Assembly: GCA_033002965.1 (NCBI GenBank) | Contig: JAURVB010013882.1 | Location: 7,501-71,500 of the forward strand | Direction of reading: 5' to 3' | From: Piper betle | Taxonomy: Eukaryota; Streptophyta; Magnoliopsida; Piperales; Piperaceae | DNA: 64,000 nucleotides | Shown here: piece by piece, positions 26,548-37,031 of the stretch | How the letters are laid out: every line of letters begins with the position of its first letter | Position numbering within the stretch: the first letter of the stretch is position 1 | The notes under the pieces: generated by a model | The model's database searches: none | Told to the model about the DNA's origin: nothing | What the model saw: the letters and a program-made list of their open reading frames with translations, nothing else | Program-made: the position numbers and the translations under genes

Positions 26548-27116
26548 ACGTGGTTAAAGAGCCCAAATAAAGATATTAAATTTACAAATAAAAAAACAAA
26601 ATTTATTATTCACAAAATGACCCTAATGAATATTATGTATAAATCCTACATATATTAAAAAAAGAAAAAAATTTAATGAAGGCTTAATTATGATCTTAGA
26701 TCTCATTTAAAATATATATATTATGATAAAGGCTTAAATTTGAACTATTTATTCTCTGAGAGTAAGATATTGATCATTTGGATAGAAAATAAAGCTGAGC
26801 AAGAATATTGGCGCAACATATATATATGAGTCCCGCTTCCCTCAGCAAAGGGCAGGTAAGTTGTGTGCGCCACATATTAATGTGGACCGTCCAATTACAT
26901 CCACGGTCTAAATTAAACCCTAAACATGTTCGTTGCACCCAATTTCAGCTGCCTACAACCTCGCTGGCCCAGCCGCTGCATCCGACCCTTGCTGCCCTGG
27001 CCGCCGCATCTGACCCTTGATGCCCAGCCGCCGCCTACCGGTATCCCGCCGCCGTCGCATCCACCCCCTCCCTCCCCAACCCTCCGTCATCTTGGGTACG
27101 CTGCCGGTGCGGCGCC

Positions 27117-27470
27117 AACCAGGCGAGGGCGATGGTGCTTCAGCAGTGGACACCGCTCATGGTGGCTGCCACCTACGGCAGCCTCGACATGATGAGCCTG
27201 ATTGTGGTCGCCGGGCCTGCCGTCAACGTCAACCGGTCCTGCTTCCCCGACAGCAGCACGACCTTCCACTGCGCCGTGTCTGGTGGCTCCCTCGACACCT
27301 TCGAGGAGGTCCGGATGCTGCTCGCCGCCGGCGCGGATGTCACCATCGTCGATTCGGGCGGTCACCGCCCTCTCAACGTCGTCGTCTCACCGCTCAAGCT
27401 ACAAAGCCAGAAGCTTGCTCTGTCCAAGCTCCTTGCCCCTTCCGTTGATGCGCCCGACTGCTTATGGGTG
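27117..27470 (+). pseudogene. Captured fragment of an ankyrin / CCCH zinc-finger protein gene
   Basis: The frame from about 27132 reads as two ankyrin repeats: WTPLMVAATYGSLD, then VNVNRSCFPDSSTTFHCAVSG, then VRMLLAAGADVTIVDSGG and HRPLNVVVSP. This order (TPLMVAATYGS, VDVNR, PDG.TALHCA, LLLAAGAD, G.RP) is the ankyrin module of plant tandem-CCCH zinc-finger stress regulators. The zinc fingers are absent, the family's TALHCA has become TTFHCA, and there is no start context. It lies close inside the left inverted end of the 26.8-31.4 kb element, so I read it as a captured fragment. Confidence 0.7.
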
Positions 27471-27966
27471 ATTTTGGGTTTTATGGTTTTCAGGTGAGAG
27501 TTGCCGATAGTGGAAAATTCAATTTTAGCTTCGACTGCTTATCTGCGGCGAGAGACATCCCACAATCAACCCGGAGAAAGTGAAAGTTACAGTAGAGGGA
27601 CTTGCCCACAGTAATCCAACTTCATTCTTTGTCTAAATATTTTGTTGTTAATGGAGAGCATAAATCTAATTTGTTTTATTCTGTGCAGCTAGCATTCTTT
27701 AATTGTTCAAGATAGCAATGCTTTTTTGACATATATATGATGCAACGATATATGCTCCATTGCTTTGACAAAAAAATGATACGTGCTCCATATGGTCGTC
27801 CAAAGATATTTTTGTTGTAATAGCAGAGAAAAACTAGACAATGTCGATCTCAGTTCCTTGCCTATACTTTCCATTGAAAATGAGTCAACAGCAAGAATTC
27901 TTTGAATTTGGAAGTGCCTGCGGATGCCGCTACTACTTGCGAGTTTCAAGGATCAACATGGAATGA

Positions 27967-29046
27967 AGACCTGCATGCACAGAGCAGCACGAAGGGGAAT
28001 GCTCGTGAGATTGGTCACAAAGCGTGCCATGAGGATCAAGATTGGTGTTATCAAACCACTTTCTTTCTTTCCCACTGTTTATAAACAATGTTAGGTCAGC
28101 TGCAAGCGCTAGGGTTCGAGGAAATGACCTTTTCAATAGTGGCGGTCGCCCTATGATCCTGTTCTTCTTTGCAATAGGGCAGCTTGCAGATACAAACTTG
28201 GACAGTGGGAGAAAGCTTTTGATGATTGTAAAGAAGCTTTGAATGTATTTTGTTGGGACGATTGTGAAAGTTACTTTGTTTGTAAGCTTTCTTCTATTGA
28301 AGATGCAAAGCTGCTATATTTAGTTCTCAATTTGGTTTGATGGATGTGTTATTGGCTATGCTGTATAGAACTATGCTTATCTCTCTTGTTTTCTTGTTAC
28401 TAGATTCTACTAGATCTTTAAATTTATTGTAATAATTACATTACTCATTTCTTTTCTTTTATAAAAGAAAACCATCCATGTTTTGTTGTCGTAAACCTTG
28501 CACGAAAGGAATTGGATTTTATTTTTGATTGTTTTGAAAATAAAAAACTTGCTTAACGATAATGTTCTTTCCCGACAACATGTTTTGAAGCATCCCCTCG
28601 TGACATGTTTTGCAGATCTGACTTGTTCAAATTGATGTTAAGTATGAATTTTTTGGTGCTAATCGCACTTTTACTTGTATGATAGGCTATTTTGTGCGGG
28701 TGTTCTTTGTTATTATAAGCACTTTGCTTAAACCTCAACGCAAGTGAACTGTGATGAACGTGTTAAAGTTCCTCGGTTCAATCTTTGGCCAAACTTTGAC
28801 ATTGTCTAAATCGATATAAATTTTTTCAAAAGAAAGTGAGCCACAATGCGATGTATTTGATATTAAATATTAGTTCAATACACATGGAAAATGGAATTGA
28901 AATTTCTAGATGTATAACCATTGTTTGTCAATAAACAGTGGGAAAGAGAGTAGGTGGTTTGATAACACCAATCTTGATCCTCATGGCATGCTTTGTGACC
29001 AATCTCAAGAGCATTCCCCTTCGTGCTGCTCTGTGCATGCAGGTCT
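27967..29046. repeat. Inverted repeat pair of about 125 bases
   Basis: Positions 27967-28090 recur inverted at about 28923-29046 with few differences, separated by about 830 bases. Both arms read GACCTGCATGCACAGAGCAG and later AAACAGTGG in one orientation. Either arm encodes the same short peptide stretch on one strand (containing KGNA, then GHKACHEDQDWCYQ), which I do not recognise. It may be another captured fragment that was duplicated in inverted orientation. Confidence 0.75.
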
Positions 29047-30168
29047 TCAACGAAATGAATGATATTGCTAAAGATGGATGCAATGAATCGAAAAATTATA
29101 TATTTTTTGAAAATAGTTCTCCAGCAAAGCATTGCCCATCAAAATTACAAGTTGTTTTCCAGGAAAGTGAGTCTGGTATTGAAGAGAAATATATATGTGA
29201 CATGTCAAAACTTTCCATTAGCCAAGATTTGGCATTTTGGAGAGACTCTCAATTAACTTCTAGAAGTAAACAGACCACAACCATCGTATATTCATCCAGT
29301 ACCCAACTTTCAATTTCTTTTACTGCCGTCATCTGCTTTGTGACTTGGATTGTAAATCAGTAAATGGAGGCCAATGGCGTAGAAGTAGACGTTGCATAAC
29401 ACCTTGGAGCTACCCAAAATGAATAGTTACATCACGTAACAAAAATGAAAAACTTGGAGCTATCCAATCAACACTCCACCTCTAATGTAATCTCCCAAAA
29501 CCCCTTCTTGATTCTACAATCTCAAGCAAAAGAATGCAAAAATAAGACCACTGCAAACAAAATAAAAATTGTCAGCGCATAATACCAGTGCAAGTAAATA
29601 ATTGTACCCTATTCCATCAAATTAATAAGACAGATGTACATACACTTCAATCCATCATCCTAACCAATGGCATTATCAATTCATTACCAAAATTAATCAT
29701 TTAATTCAACCAACAAAGAAATTTTTATTTTTTTAAAAAACCAAGTATACCTTATAAAAGCTCCATTAAAAAATCCAGAGGAAGAAGAGACAAACTTCAC
29801 AGAATGTCGAGCTGATCATGGGGGCAGCTAGCAGTGGTCCATATATAATATGAACAGAAAACTGCAAATTTACGGCAAAAACAAGACCCTTAAGAAAACG
29901 ATTGAGTTGGTGTTTACTGCTTGTTGCAAACAAAGACAAACTTGAATGAACAGTGATCAAGAAATCGGCCCAATGAGCAATTGGGTAGGCAACCACCACC
30001 CATTTTCATGATCTTATGAATAGATAAGGTTTAGATCTTCAATAATTGGTAGTACTATTGAATTGAAATCATATATGCTGCAAGTTGAATGTACCCATCA
30101 CCACAACACTTTCTAGAGTTTTTCTATTCGAGTAACTTTGCTTGAATTGAACTGCTAAAGGAGGAGAC

Positions 30169-30325
30169 ATGAGAGGAGCTATGGACATATTGATTCTTTT
30201 GCTCATCATTGTTCCGGTGGCCTACGCCACGGACTACACGGTCGGGGACAGGGCAGAGTGATCAACAGGGGTGGACTACGAAAAATGGGTTTCCCGCAAG
30301 TCATTCGTCATCAGTGACAATCTCA
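30169..30325 (+). pseudogene. Captured first exon of a phytocyanin (blue copper protein) gene, broken
   Basis: The frame begins MRGAMDILILLLIIVPVAYA, a secretory signal peptide, followed by TDYTVGDRAE and then an in-frame TGA at 30259. Translation beyond the stop continues STGVDYEKWVSRKSFVISDNL to a donor CTCA|GTATGT at 30326. Phytocyanins have YTVGD..GW....Y..W......F..GD.L here and an intron at this point. The Gly-Trp pair has become Glu-stop. The second exon with the copper ligands is absent. It sits near the right end of the (TA)n-flanked element and is probably captured host sequence. Confidence 0.75.
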
Positions 30326-30934
30326 GTATGTTATGCATCTCTATGGTCTGGATTTTAACTTTCTTATGAACATGTTTGATAGTGAGTTACATTTATCTAG
30401 CAAGCTACATATTTAGCTCCTGGCCATTGTGTTCTTAGTCATTTTTCTTTGGATGTCTCCCCATCATAGATATGAACTGGTTTTGCAGTTTAAAAAATTC
30501 TTTCTACAAAAGTATTGGTTAAAATAAATTTGCAAACTTCACTGACTTCATTAATATTTCTTCTACTTTTGGGAAAAATTCAAAATATGCTCTAGTATCT
30601 GCTAGAACTGATTAATCAAGTACTACCATCCATAAATTGAAACATAAAAACAGATCTTAATGCTTTTCATTTTTTTAAAGTCATTGTTCCAATGCCAGTT
30701 AGCAACAATGGGAATTATCTTTTTATCATAAAAAGATGATTAAGCCTTTGTTAGATGAATGGGAAATTATATGGTTAGTCAAGATAAAAATATGCATCTA
30801 GAAACCCAGTTGGAGATATAAGTGAAGCATGCTACTATTACCTGAAACGGCGGTGGGAGACCCGAAGGTGGCGGCGGGGCAACGATGGTCGGAGACGGCG
30901 GCGGGGCAACGATGGTCTGAGGCGGCGAAGGCGG

Positions 30935-31265
30935 AGGCGTCAGCCGGGGCAGCGAAGGCGGAGGCGGCAGCCGGGGAAGCGATGGCGGAGGCGGCAGCCG
31001 GGGCAGCGAAGGCGGAGGCGGCAGCCGGGGAAGTGATGGCGGAGGCGGCAGCCGGGGAAGCGATGGCGGAGGCGGCAGCCGGGGCAGCGAAGGCGGAGGT
31101 GGCAGCCGGGGAAGTGATGGCGGAGGCGGCAGCCGGGGAAGCGATGGCGGAGGCGGCAGCCGGGGCAGCGAAGGCGGAGGCGGCAGCCGGGGAAGTGATG
31201 GCGGAGGCGGCAGCCGGGGAAGTGATGGCGGAGGTGGCAGCCGGGGCAGGGATGGCGAAGGCAGC
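30935..31265. repeat. GC-rich 27-base minisatellite
   Basis: About a dozen copies of a 27-base unit, GGCGGAGGCGGCAGCCGGGG followed by AAGTGAT or CAGCGAA variants. Because 27 is divisible by three, long frames stay open on both strands (Ala/Glu-rich on plus, Pro/Leu/Ser-rich on minus). These are repeat artefacts. The array lies against the right inverted end of the 26.8-31.4 kb element. Confidence 0.85.
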
Positions 31266-31412
31266 AGCAGGTGCAGCAAAGGCAGAGTCAGGTGCCATGC
31301 TTAGGGTTTTATCAAGTTTGAAATATTTATCTCGACCGTCCATCTAATCGGACGGTCCACATTCATATGTGGCGCACACAGCTTCTCTACCGCTTGCTGA
31401 GGAAATCTGTCG

Positions 31413-31414
<2 letters not shown>

Positions 31415-31465
<51 letters not shown>
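31415..31465. repeat. (TA)n microsatellite at right edge of the 4.6-kb element
   Basis: An uninterrupted TA dinucleotide run of about 25 units directly abuts the element's inverted end. Confidence 0.9.
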
Positions 31466-31467
<2 letters not shown>

Positions 31468-31589
31468 CTCTTTCACTCAAAACAATATTTCATGTTCAAG
31501 ATTATGCATGTGTGTAAATGTATATATGTATAGTACTACTTGCATATAATTAAAAAAGGAGATATGATGAAATGATGGGACTTTCTTAC

Positions 31590-32142
31590 GAGACCGATAT
31601 CAGCACTTTTAAAAATAACACAAAAGAAAGCTCCCATGCATACAGAGAAGTCGATCTTGTCGACTTGGCATAGACGAAAGGCGGCCTCGTAGTTGAGAAC
31701 GTGGCGAATATGATGATGGAGGACAGGACGACATGGGGTGTGAGAAGTGAGAACGTAGTGACGTTGGGCATGGCAGTCTTGCATCCGGCATTGAAGTTCA
31801 CCGCCGATCTTGAGAATGCTCCAGTTTGATCACATCATTGTTTCAAGTCTAATTTAATTATAAACTCTAATAATTAATTAATGTTAAATTCATCAATTCA
31901 GTTCTGCATTTAAGCCATTGTATATATATCTAAAACCCTATGCATGAGCATATCATGAGTTACGTAGCAGCAGTAATATACGAATACGTCAAGTACTGAG
32001 TACTGCCGTTAGAAGTAAATTATGTTCAGTGCATTTAATTTGGACCACAAAATATATCAATTCCTACACAATTAAGTTAATTGTCGAATAATTAGTTCAA
32101 ACATATGATGGATGTCGACAACATCGACTGCCCTTAATTAAG

Positions 32143-32177
<35 letters not shown>

Positions 32178-32880
32178 AAAATATATTAATGGCATATATA
32201 TACGTACCAGTAGTGACGTAACATGAGGTGCAGGAACCAACAATGTTCATCATCCTGAATGCAATCATCTCCTTGTTCCCATCAATGTTGTAGTTCTTGT
32301 GTAAGGCAAAGCTTCTCCCCACAGCTATTCCTTCCTGTCGTGTGTCATATTCAACATATGTATAGATACACATCATGATGTTGGTGGAAAAGGAGGCATT
32401 AATTCTTAGAAAAACTCATGTGTTGCAATCTTGAACCAATCAAGAATAAATTAGTGAAAGCGGAGAAGATGATCAGTAAGAAGATGGACTCATGACTTAC
32501 AGCCAAGGTGAGAAGGGCAGTGATAATGCCAACCTTTAACGCCACCATCAAATATTGCGATCCAAACATAAGATGTTTTACCGAGGAAGGATTCAAGCCT
32601 TAATCTAGCTTACCCACCTGCAAATTATTATGGATTATTGATCACACATGAGCATGAGTATATATGCACGAGTATGAACTTGATCGAATTTATTTATTTA
32701 TTTTATCTATGAAAGAAAAGAGAATTTGATCAGTGGTAATTCATTAGTAAATATGCATATAGAGGCAAGATAAAAACGAACCACGTGGACGCTGTGCTGA
32801 TCAGCATGAGTGAGGTAGACCCTCAGGCTGCCGACGATGACGCAAGTCAAGGGAGCTGCTGCCGACACCAAATTATATTT
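31590..32880 (-). pseudogene. Sulfate transporter (SULTR type) pseudogene fragment
   Basis: Read on the minus strand, four pieces follow SULTR order. About 32876-32783: SAAAPLTCVIVGSLRVYLTH. About 32617-32505: GLNPSSVKHLMFGSQYLMVA then LKVGIITALLTLA, preceded by an in-frame TAA. About 32338-32207: EGIAVGRSFALHKNYNIDGN then KEMIAFRMMNIVGSCTSCY. About 31806-31590: FNAGCKTAMPNV, then similarity moving between two frames (VVLSSIII; NYEAAFRLCQVDKIDFSVCM). These are the middle membrane segments; the N-terminus and the C-terminal STAS domain are absent. Frame breaks and a stop show it is dead. A (TA)n run (32146-32174) lies in one intron. Confidence 0.85.
32146..32174. repeat. (TA)n microsatellite
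   Basis: A TA run of about 14 units inside an intron of the sulfate transporter pseudogene. No inverted element end adjoins it, so it may be an unoccupied site. Confidence 0.85.
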
Positions 32881-34080
32881 GATTTAAAACGTTATTAATT
32901 ATCAACTAATTAATTGATTAGTGCACGGACGTGCGCGGTCATCAACCATGCAGTATATATATATGAGGTGAGCTGACCAACCAGCACGTGGAATTTTTTT
33001 CCTTTATTCCAGAGTGAATTAAGCGCACTTGTGAAGTTGGGAACCATAATTAATAATGTAAAAATAAGTATCATTTAGTTCCTTTTCCTAACGACTTTAC
33101 TTTTAAGACAAGTAAATTTATGTAGTATATATTTGTCTCTCTTTCTCAACAGTTTGAGCTTGTAAAAAAATTAGCTAAAATATATCATCTGAAATTACAA
33201 ATAACAAATCTAAAAAGAGCAGTCTAACGTTCCACACGTACTTTCAATTGTAGCAACCTTCTCACTTTTCTTAACACAAATGCATAATGTCAGTTCTATA
33301 GCTGCTAATTATGTAAGTTGTATCATAATTCATACATTTTGACGAAAACAAGAATAATTAGAAAGCACAATTTCTAGTTTAACAATTAGCAAAGAACTGT
33401 TTTACACGTGTGTAATGACTTGATTAAATATACTTACAAAATATCAAGCGAGGAGGAGAAGAAACGAAAAACACAGCCCATAACTATTGTTTGCCATTTC
33501 CACTTCAACCCAAAACCACTCGACGATTGGAACGAAATGGCTGGAAAAGGAAAGAGATTATATATATTGTAGAGTAGTATTGAAGACCAACGGGTAAGCT
33601 TTCAAGATATATCTACTGTTATTAGTAAGAGGAAACTCAATATTAGTCTAAGATTAAAATTAAAAAAATTAGTTAATTAAAATAAAAAATAATTCTTAAA
33701 AATATGATAAAAATATTTTTAATATAAGGTCACGGGTTTGAATTTGGCTTACCTCAACTTCTTAAAAAAAATGTTAAAAATATCTTTAACGGTGGAAAAC
33801 CATGTCTTCTAACCCAATTAATTGCAACTTCTAATTAACTTTCTATTGAAAAAACCTACCTAATTGTTTTCAAAAAATATAATAAAAAAATTAAAACATG
33901 ATGATTGATGACACATTGACCAAATAAATGATAGCAGAATACTGGCAATTGCATATGAAAATTGATATTCAACTAATAAAAGGGAAACAAATCCTTCAAA
34001 TTTGGTTAAAGTACAACAATGCTAACAACATCATTTGAAGTTGAAAACAATCAGCCTTGGTCAGGTATGAAAACAAGGAC
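32881..34080. other. AT-rich intergenic region, no gene seen
   Basis: No coding signal. A short GTCACGGGTTTGAATTTGG motif at about 33729-33747 faintly resembles a tRNA-type B box, as in SINEs, but there is no A box or poly-A tail to support it. Confidence 0.5.
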
Positions 34081-34089
34081 AGAGTAAGA

Positions 34090-34374
34090 CTACAACATCT
34101 CATTTTCTATGGTAACTGTTGGATCAACTTTAGAGTTTTGCTCCTCGAGAAGCTTCATTTGCTGTTCATCATGCTCTCTTTCGCAAGCACTTACACCTAT
34201 AATAATGTCAAGCATAGTACCTGTGGTTCTAAGGAATACTAGCGGTGCCGGTGACTTCCTCTTTATGCCAACGGGAATAGCAAGAAGAGCACCAGTTAAT
34301 GAGAAAACCCGTGTATAACGCATAGGGCTTGCCCTGAAGAACGTTCTCCACAGAAGCATGGTGGAACACTTCAT
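34090..34374 (-). CDS. Short ORF of unknown function (94 codons)
   Basis: A continuous frame begins MKCSTMLLWRTFFRASPMRY and contains a hydrophobic stretch FSLTGALLAIPVGI at about residues 23-36. A second, weaker hydrophobic part (TTGTMLDIIIGVSAC) follows, with a charged, Glu-rich C-terminus. The composition looks like a real small protein, possibly membrane-associated, but I cannot assign a family. It lies between two decayed gene pieces, downstream of the third exon of the RLCK-VII pseudogene on the same strand. It could be a translocated gene fragment rather than a live gene. Confidence 0.35.
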   Translation of the reverse strand: MKCSTMLLWRTFFRASPMRYTRVFSLTGALLAIPVGIKRKSPAPLVFLRTTGTMLDIIIGVSACEREHDEQQMKLLEEQNSKVDPTVTIENEML

Positions 34375-34479
34375 GGATTTGGGGAGCCAACTGATTCGAA
34401 GATCTTAATTTTAATCATATCCTTGTACACATCTATGCCTTTGACCACCATGTTGTTTTCTTTTCAAGTTCTACCTTCT

Positions 34480-35405
34480 TTTCAAACTTGGCATCAAGAC
34501 TTCAACAAGGAACTCTCTTGTTCCTTGCGATCCATTTCGATCAAGTTGTTTAATAGCCATAGCCTACATCAAATATATCAGTATATCAGCTTCAAGTTAA
34601 AACTCATAAAGAAATCAATAGCAACACAATTAATTACACAAAATATAATTCATAAAAAACTCATTTTTAAGAAAGATATAACCTAGCTACTTGCACGAAG
34701 TAATAACAAATATGCCAAGCAGAATAGCAATTTCAAAAGAGCGATAAGTAAACTTTGTATCTTTTCAATAAGAAAATCTGCCAAAACTGAAAATTTTCCC
34801 AAGACAGACCTGGTTCGTACTCTCCAACCTTCCCATGTACACTTGGCCAAACCACCCTCTTCCTAAAAGACAATCACCTCTAAAATTTTTGGTTGCAGAA
34901 GCTAATTCAAGAAAGGTAAATGTTTTAGCTGCAACAGAATCAGGCTTATCCTTCCGGATGTCTTTCTTTGGGTCCAGTAAGTAGTTCTGCTTATACTTGT
35001 CCACTGATGTTAACAAGAAGAATAACAAGCGCCATCAATTACACCAAAACAAAAAAGGTATCAAACACCACTAAAAAGGAAAATAGATAATAAAAAATCA
35101 TCATCCAAACTCATCCCACCAAATTATATAAAAGAAATGGACCTACGACTTCACAAAGCTCCATTCAATCATCATCAAACACACCATAATCAACAAAATC
35201 CCCCCAAAATCCAAACTCTCACACTCTACCTACCACCGATCAAATTGAGAAACAACAACCACAACATATCTCAATCCATTCATGACCCACAAAAAAGAAA
35301 CACATAAAGAACAGAGACAGAGGAGGGATACCAACCGAGGGAGGGAGGGGGATCTTTCTCGTCGTCGTCCTTGACCGATTTTTCGGCACAGACGAAGCAG
35401 CCCAT
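34480..35405 (-). pseudogene. RLCK-VII (PBS1/PBL-like) kinase, first three exons only
   Basis: Exon 1 (35405-35336) begins MGCFVCAEKS, the usual N-myristoylation/palmitoylation start of this subfamily. Exon 2 (35003-34810) reads AAKTFTFLELASATKNF then LLGRGWFGQVYMGRLEST, with the glycine-rich loop altered (GRGWFGQ where the family has GEGGFGR). Exon 3 (about 34563-34480) reads [20 protein letters not shown] then EVLMPSL, which includes the ATP-binding lysine. The similarity then ends and the catalytic and activation-loop exons are missing. Donors and acceptors of the first exons are intact, so this is a truncated copy. Such kinases act at the plasma membrane in immune signalling; this one cannot be catalytic. 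Confidence 0.85.
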
Positions 35406-35893
35406 GTCGGAGAATATGTCGTCCCTTGTATTCTTCTTCCTCTCTCTATGATTGATAATAGTCAGAGGGGTCGAGGAGGGCGTTGGCGTGAAGGAGGCCA
35501 GGGCAGTAGACGGCGGGGAGGAGCTCGATCGAACGGCAAAACCTGGGGAGTTGAAACGAGGGAAAAATAGGCCGCACACGGGAGGTGGCGTTGGCGACAA
35601 AGTGATCGGAGAAGGAGGGAGAGGCGAGGAGGAGGGGCTTGCGAGCGACGAGGGCAGCGCTGGGAAAAGGGGCGAAAGGGGTAGCTTGGGGTCATTTGGT
35701 TTTTCAATTATTTCTACACCATTAGATGCTTTTTAACAGTTTGATTTAAATTTAAGTATAACGAAGCTCACTGTGTTGCAGTACAGACACTCTTTCCTCC
35801 TATATATATAGTAGATCATTCATATATAATTAATACTTTATAAAAAATGTTGTAGACTAGAAAATAATTTTTATCAAGTGATGATCGATAGTT

Positions 35894-35940
<47 letters not shown>

Positions 35941-36212
35941 TTCAAAATTACTAATCAGAAATTTCATCATCTATTTGTTATATATTATCTGTACATTAAT
36001 TTGTTTGGATAAATTATTCAATAATATGGTAAGATGTATATATACTAATAACTAGTAGCTGGGGGGGGGTTGGAAATAATAATAAATAAAGCAGCTACAA
36101 TATGCAATAAAAAGAAATGAATTGATAATTATAAAGCTGTACGTTCGATGTAATTAAATAATTAACTTAATACATGGGATGAATATGTACGTCTCCGTCA
36201 TGCTCATGGAGC
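35406..36212. other. Intergenic region with GC-rich patch and (TA)n
   Basis: Positions 35450-35700 are GC-rich and purine-biased on plus; in the minus direction they would be the promoter/leader side of the RLCK-VII copy. The 35900-35939 run is (TA)20 with no inverted element end beside it. The rest is AT-rich and serves as 3' flank of the NHL gene. Confidence 0.5.
35900..35939. repeat. (TA)n microsatellite
   Basis: An uninterrupted run of about 20 TA units. Neither side shows the inverted ends seen at the occupied (TA)n sites of this window. Confidence 0.9.
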
Positions 36213-37031
36213 TCATGGCTTTACTTTGACGTCATAATTGGTAGACAAAATGTTGGGTTTCCTGGTGGGGGAGAGGCTATCAAGCACCAAAGCGCAGTGC
36301 ACCACCACTCTGATCTGGGTGGTCTGGAGGGAGCCAAGCAAGAGACTGACGGGGATCCTTACGAAAACATCGACGGGTACTCGACCACTCCGCCGGTTCT
36401 CCATGAGTGCCTCCTGTAGGCCTGAACCGAACTCGCTACGCCCCCTCATCACCACTTTGATCACGGTGGTATTGCGATACCCTTGCCTAAATACCGGAAG
36501 ATGGCCATAGCTGAGGGTGGATCCCCTGTAGGTGATGGCAACGGCCCCTTCTTTTCCATAGATGATGCCCACCCTCTCGTTGGGGTTCTCCGCCCTCACC
36601 ACGATTGTGATCTCCGTGTAGAGGCTCAGATCTGGACGCAGGTCGAAGGTGGTGACCCTCATGTCGTTGATGCTGTACTGCGGGATTTTGGGCTGATACA
36701 TGATGTACAAATAAATGCCTGCTATTAGGAGGAGGAGGAGGAGGAAGAAGATGAATGCGCAGGAGCAACAAATGCACTTGCAGCACATATTACACGAGAT
36801 TTTGCGCCGCCCATGAGGGTCCAGTCCATGGGGTGCAGTTGAGGGATACCGGGGAATGTGGCGTCGGTTGGGAGGTGGCCGGAGGTTGGAGCTACTGCTT
36901 CCGGTGGCATCTGATAGCATTACATAAGGGGGTGCATACTTGGTACTGGATGACCGATTATCCATGCCGTCCCATGACGAATTATGCGTCCGGCCACTTC
37001 TCCCCTGCTGCTCATGATTGTGATACTCCAT
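36213..37031 (-). CDS. NDR1/HIN1-like (NHL) LEA2-domain membrane protein
   Basis: Single-exon gene of 272 aa from ATG at 37031 to TGA at 36213. Residues 1-76 are polar and disordered, rich in Ser, Pro and His. Residues 77-90 are a Cys cluster (CNMCCKCICC), as in many NHL proteins, followed by one membrane helix at about 91-111 (FIFFLLLLLLIAGIYLYIMY). Residues 115-272 form the LEA2 beta-sandwich, with YSINDMRVTTFDL, the conserved AENPN at 147-151, then YRGSTLSYG and a VDVFVRIPV strand. NHL proteins sit in the plasma membrane with the LEA2 domain outside and take part in defence and wall-membrane adhesion; NDR1 is the best known. Length, topology and motifs are complete and no frame break is seen. 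Confidence 0.9.
   Translation of the reverse strand: MEYHNHEQQGRSGRTHNSSWDGMDNRSSSTKYAPPYVMLSDATGSSSSNLRPPPNRRHIPRYPSTAPHGLDPHGRRKISCNMCCKCICCSCAFIFFLLLLLLIAGIYLYIMYQPKIPQYSINDMRVTTFDLRPDLSLYTEITIVVRAENPNERVGIIYGKEGAVAITYRGSTLSYGHLPVFRQGYRNTTVIKVVMRGRSEFGSGLQEALMENRRSGRVPVDVFVRIPVSLLLGSLQTTQIRVVVHCALVLDSLSPTRKPNILSTNYDVKVKP

Larger units (their letters stand above)
26828..31414. mobile_element. 4.6-kb (TA)n-flanked element with captured gene fragments
   Basis: The ends match in inverted orientation for about 100 bases (26828-26930 against 31414-31312). Shared landmarks are CCTCAGCAA, GTGTGCGCCACATAT, AATGTGGACCGTCC and AAACCCTAA. Just inside each end is a palindrome of the GACCGTCC...GGACGGTC type. 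The left edge abuts a short (TA) run (26819-26827) and the right edge a long (TA)n (31415-31465). There is no transposase. The interior contains an ankyrin/CCCH fragment, a phytocyanin first exon, an inverted repeat and a minisatellite. Flanking by (TA)n recalls the rice Micron elements. Confidence 0.75.

Noticed and set aside
30798..31343. 181- and 172-codon open frames on opposite strands
   Set aside because: Both are the 27-base minisatellite read in frame; period divisible by three keeps all frames open. Low-complexity Ala/Glu or Pro/Leu repeats, no domain.
33729..33747. tRNA B-box-like motif, possible SINE
   Set aside because: No A box, no 3' tail, no target duplication.
35900..35939. 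(TA)n as a sign of a further element between 35.9 and 37.1 kb
   Set aside because: Would bracket the intact NHL gene with the (TA)n at 37.1 kb, but the flanks show no inverted ends or subterminal palindromes.
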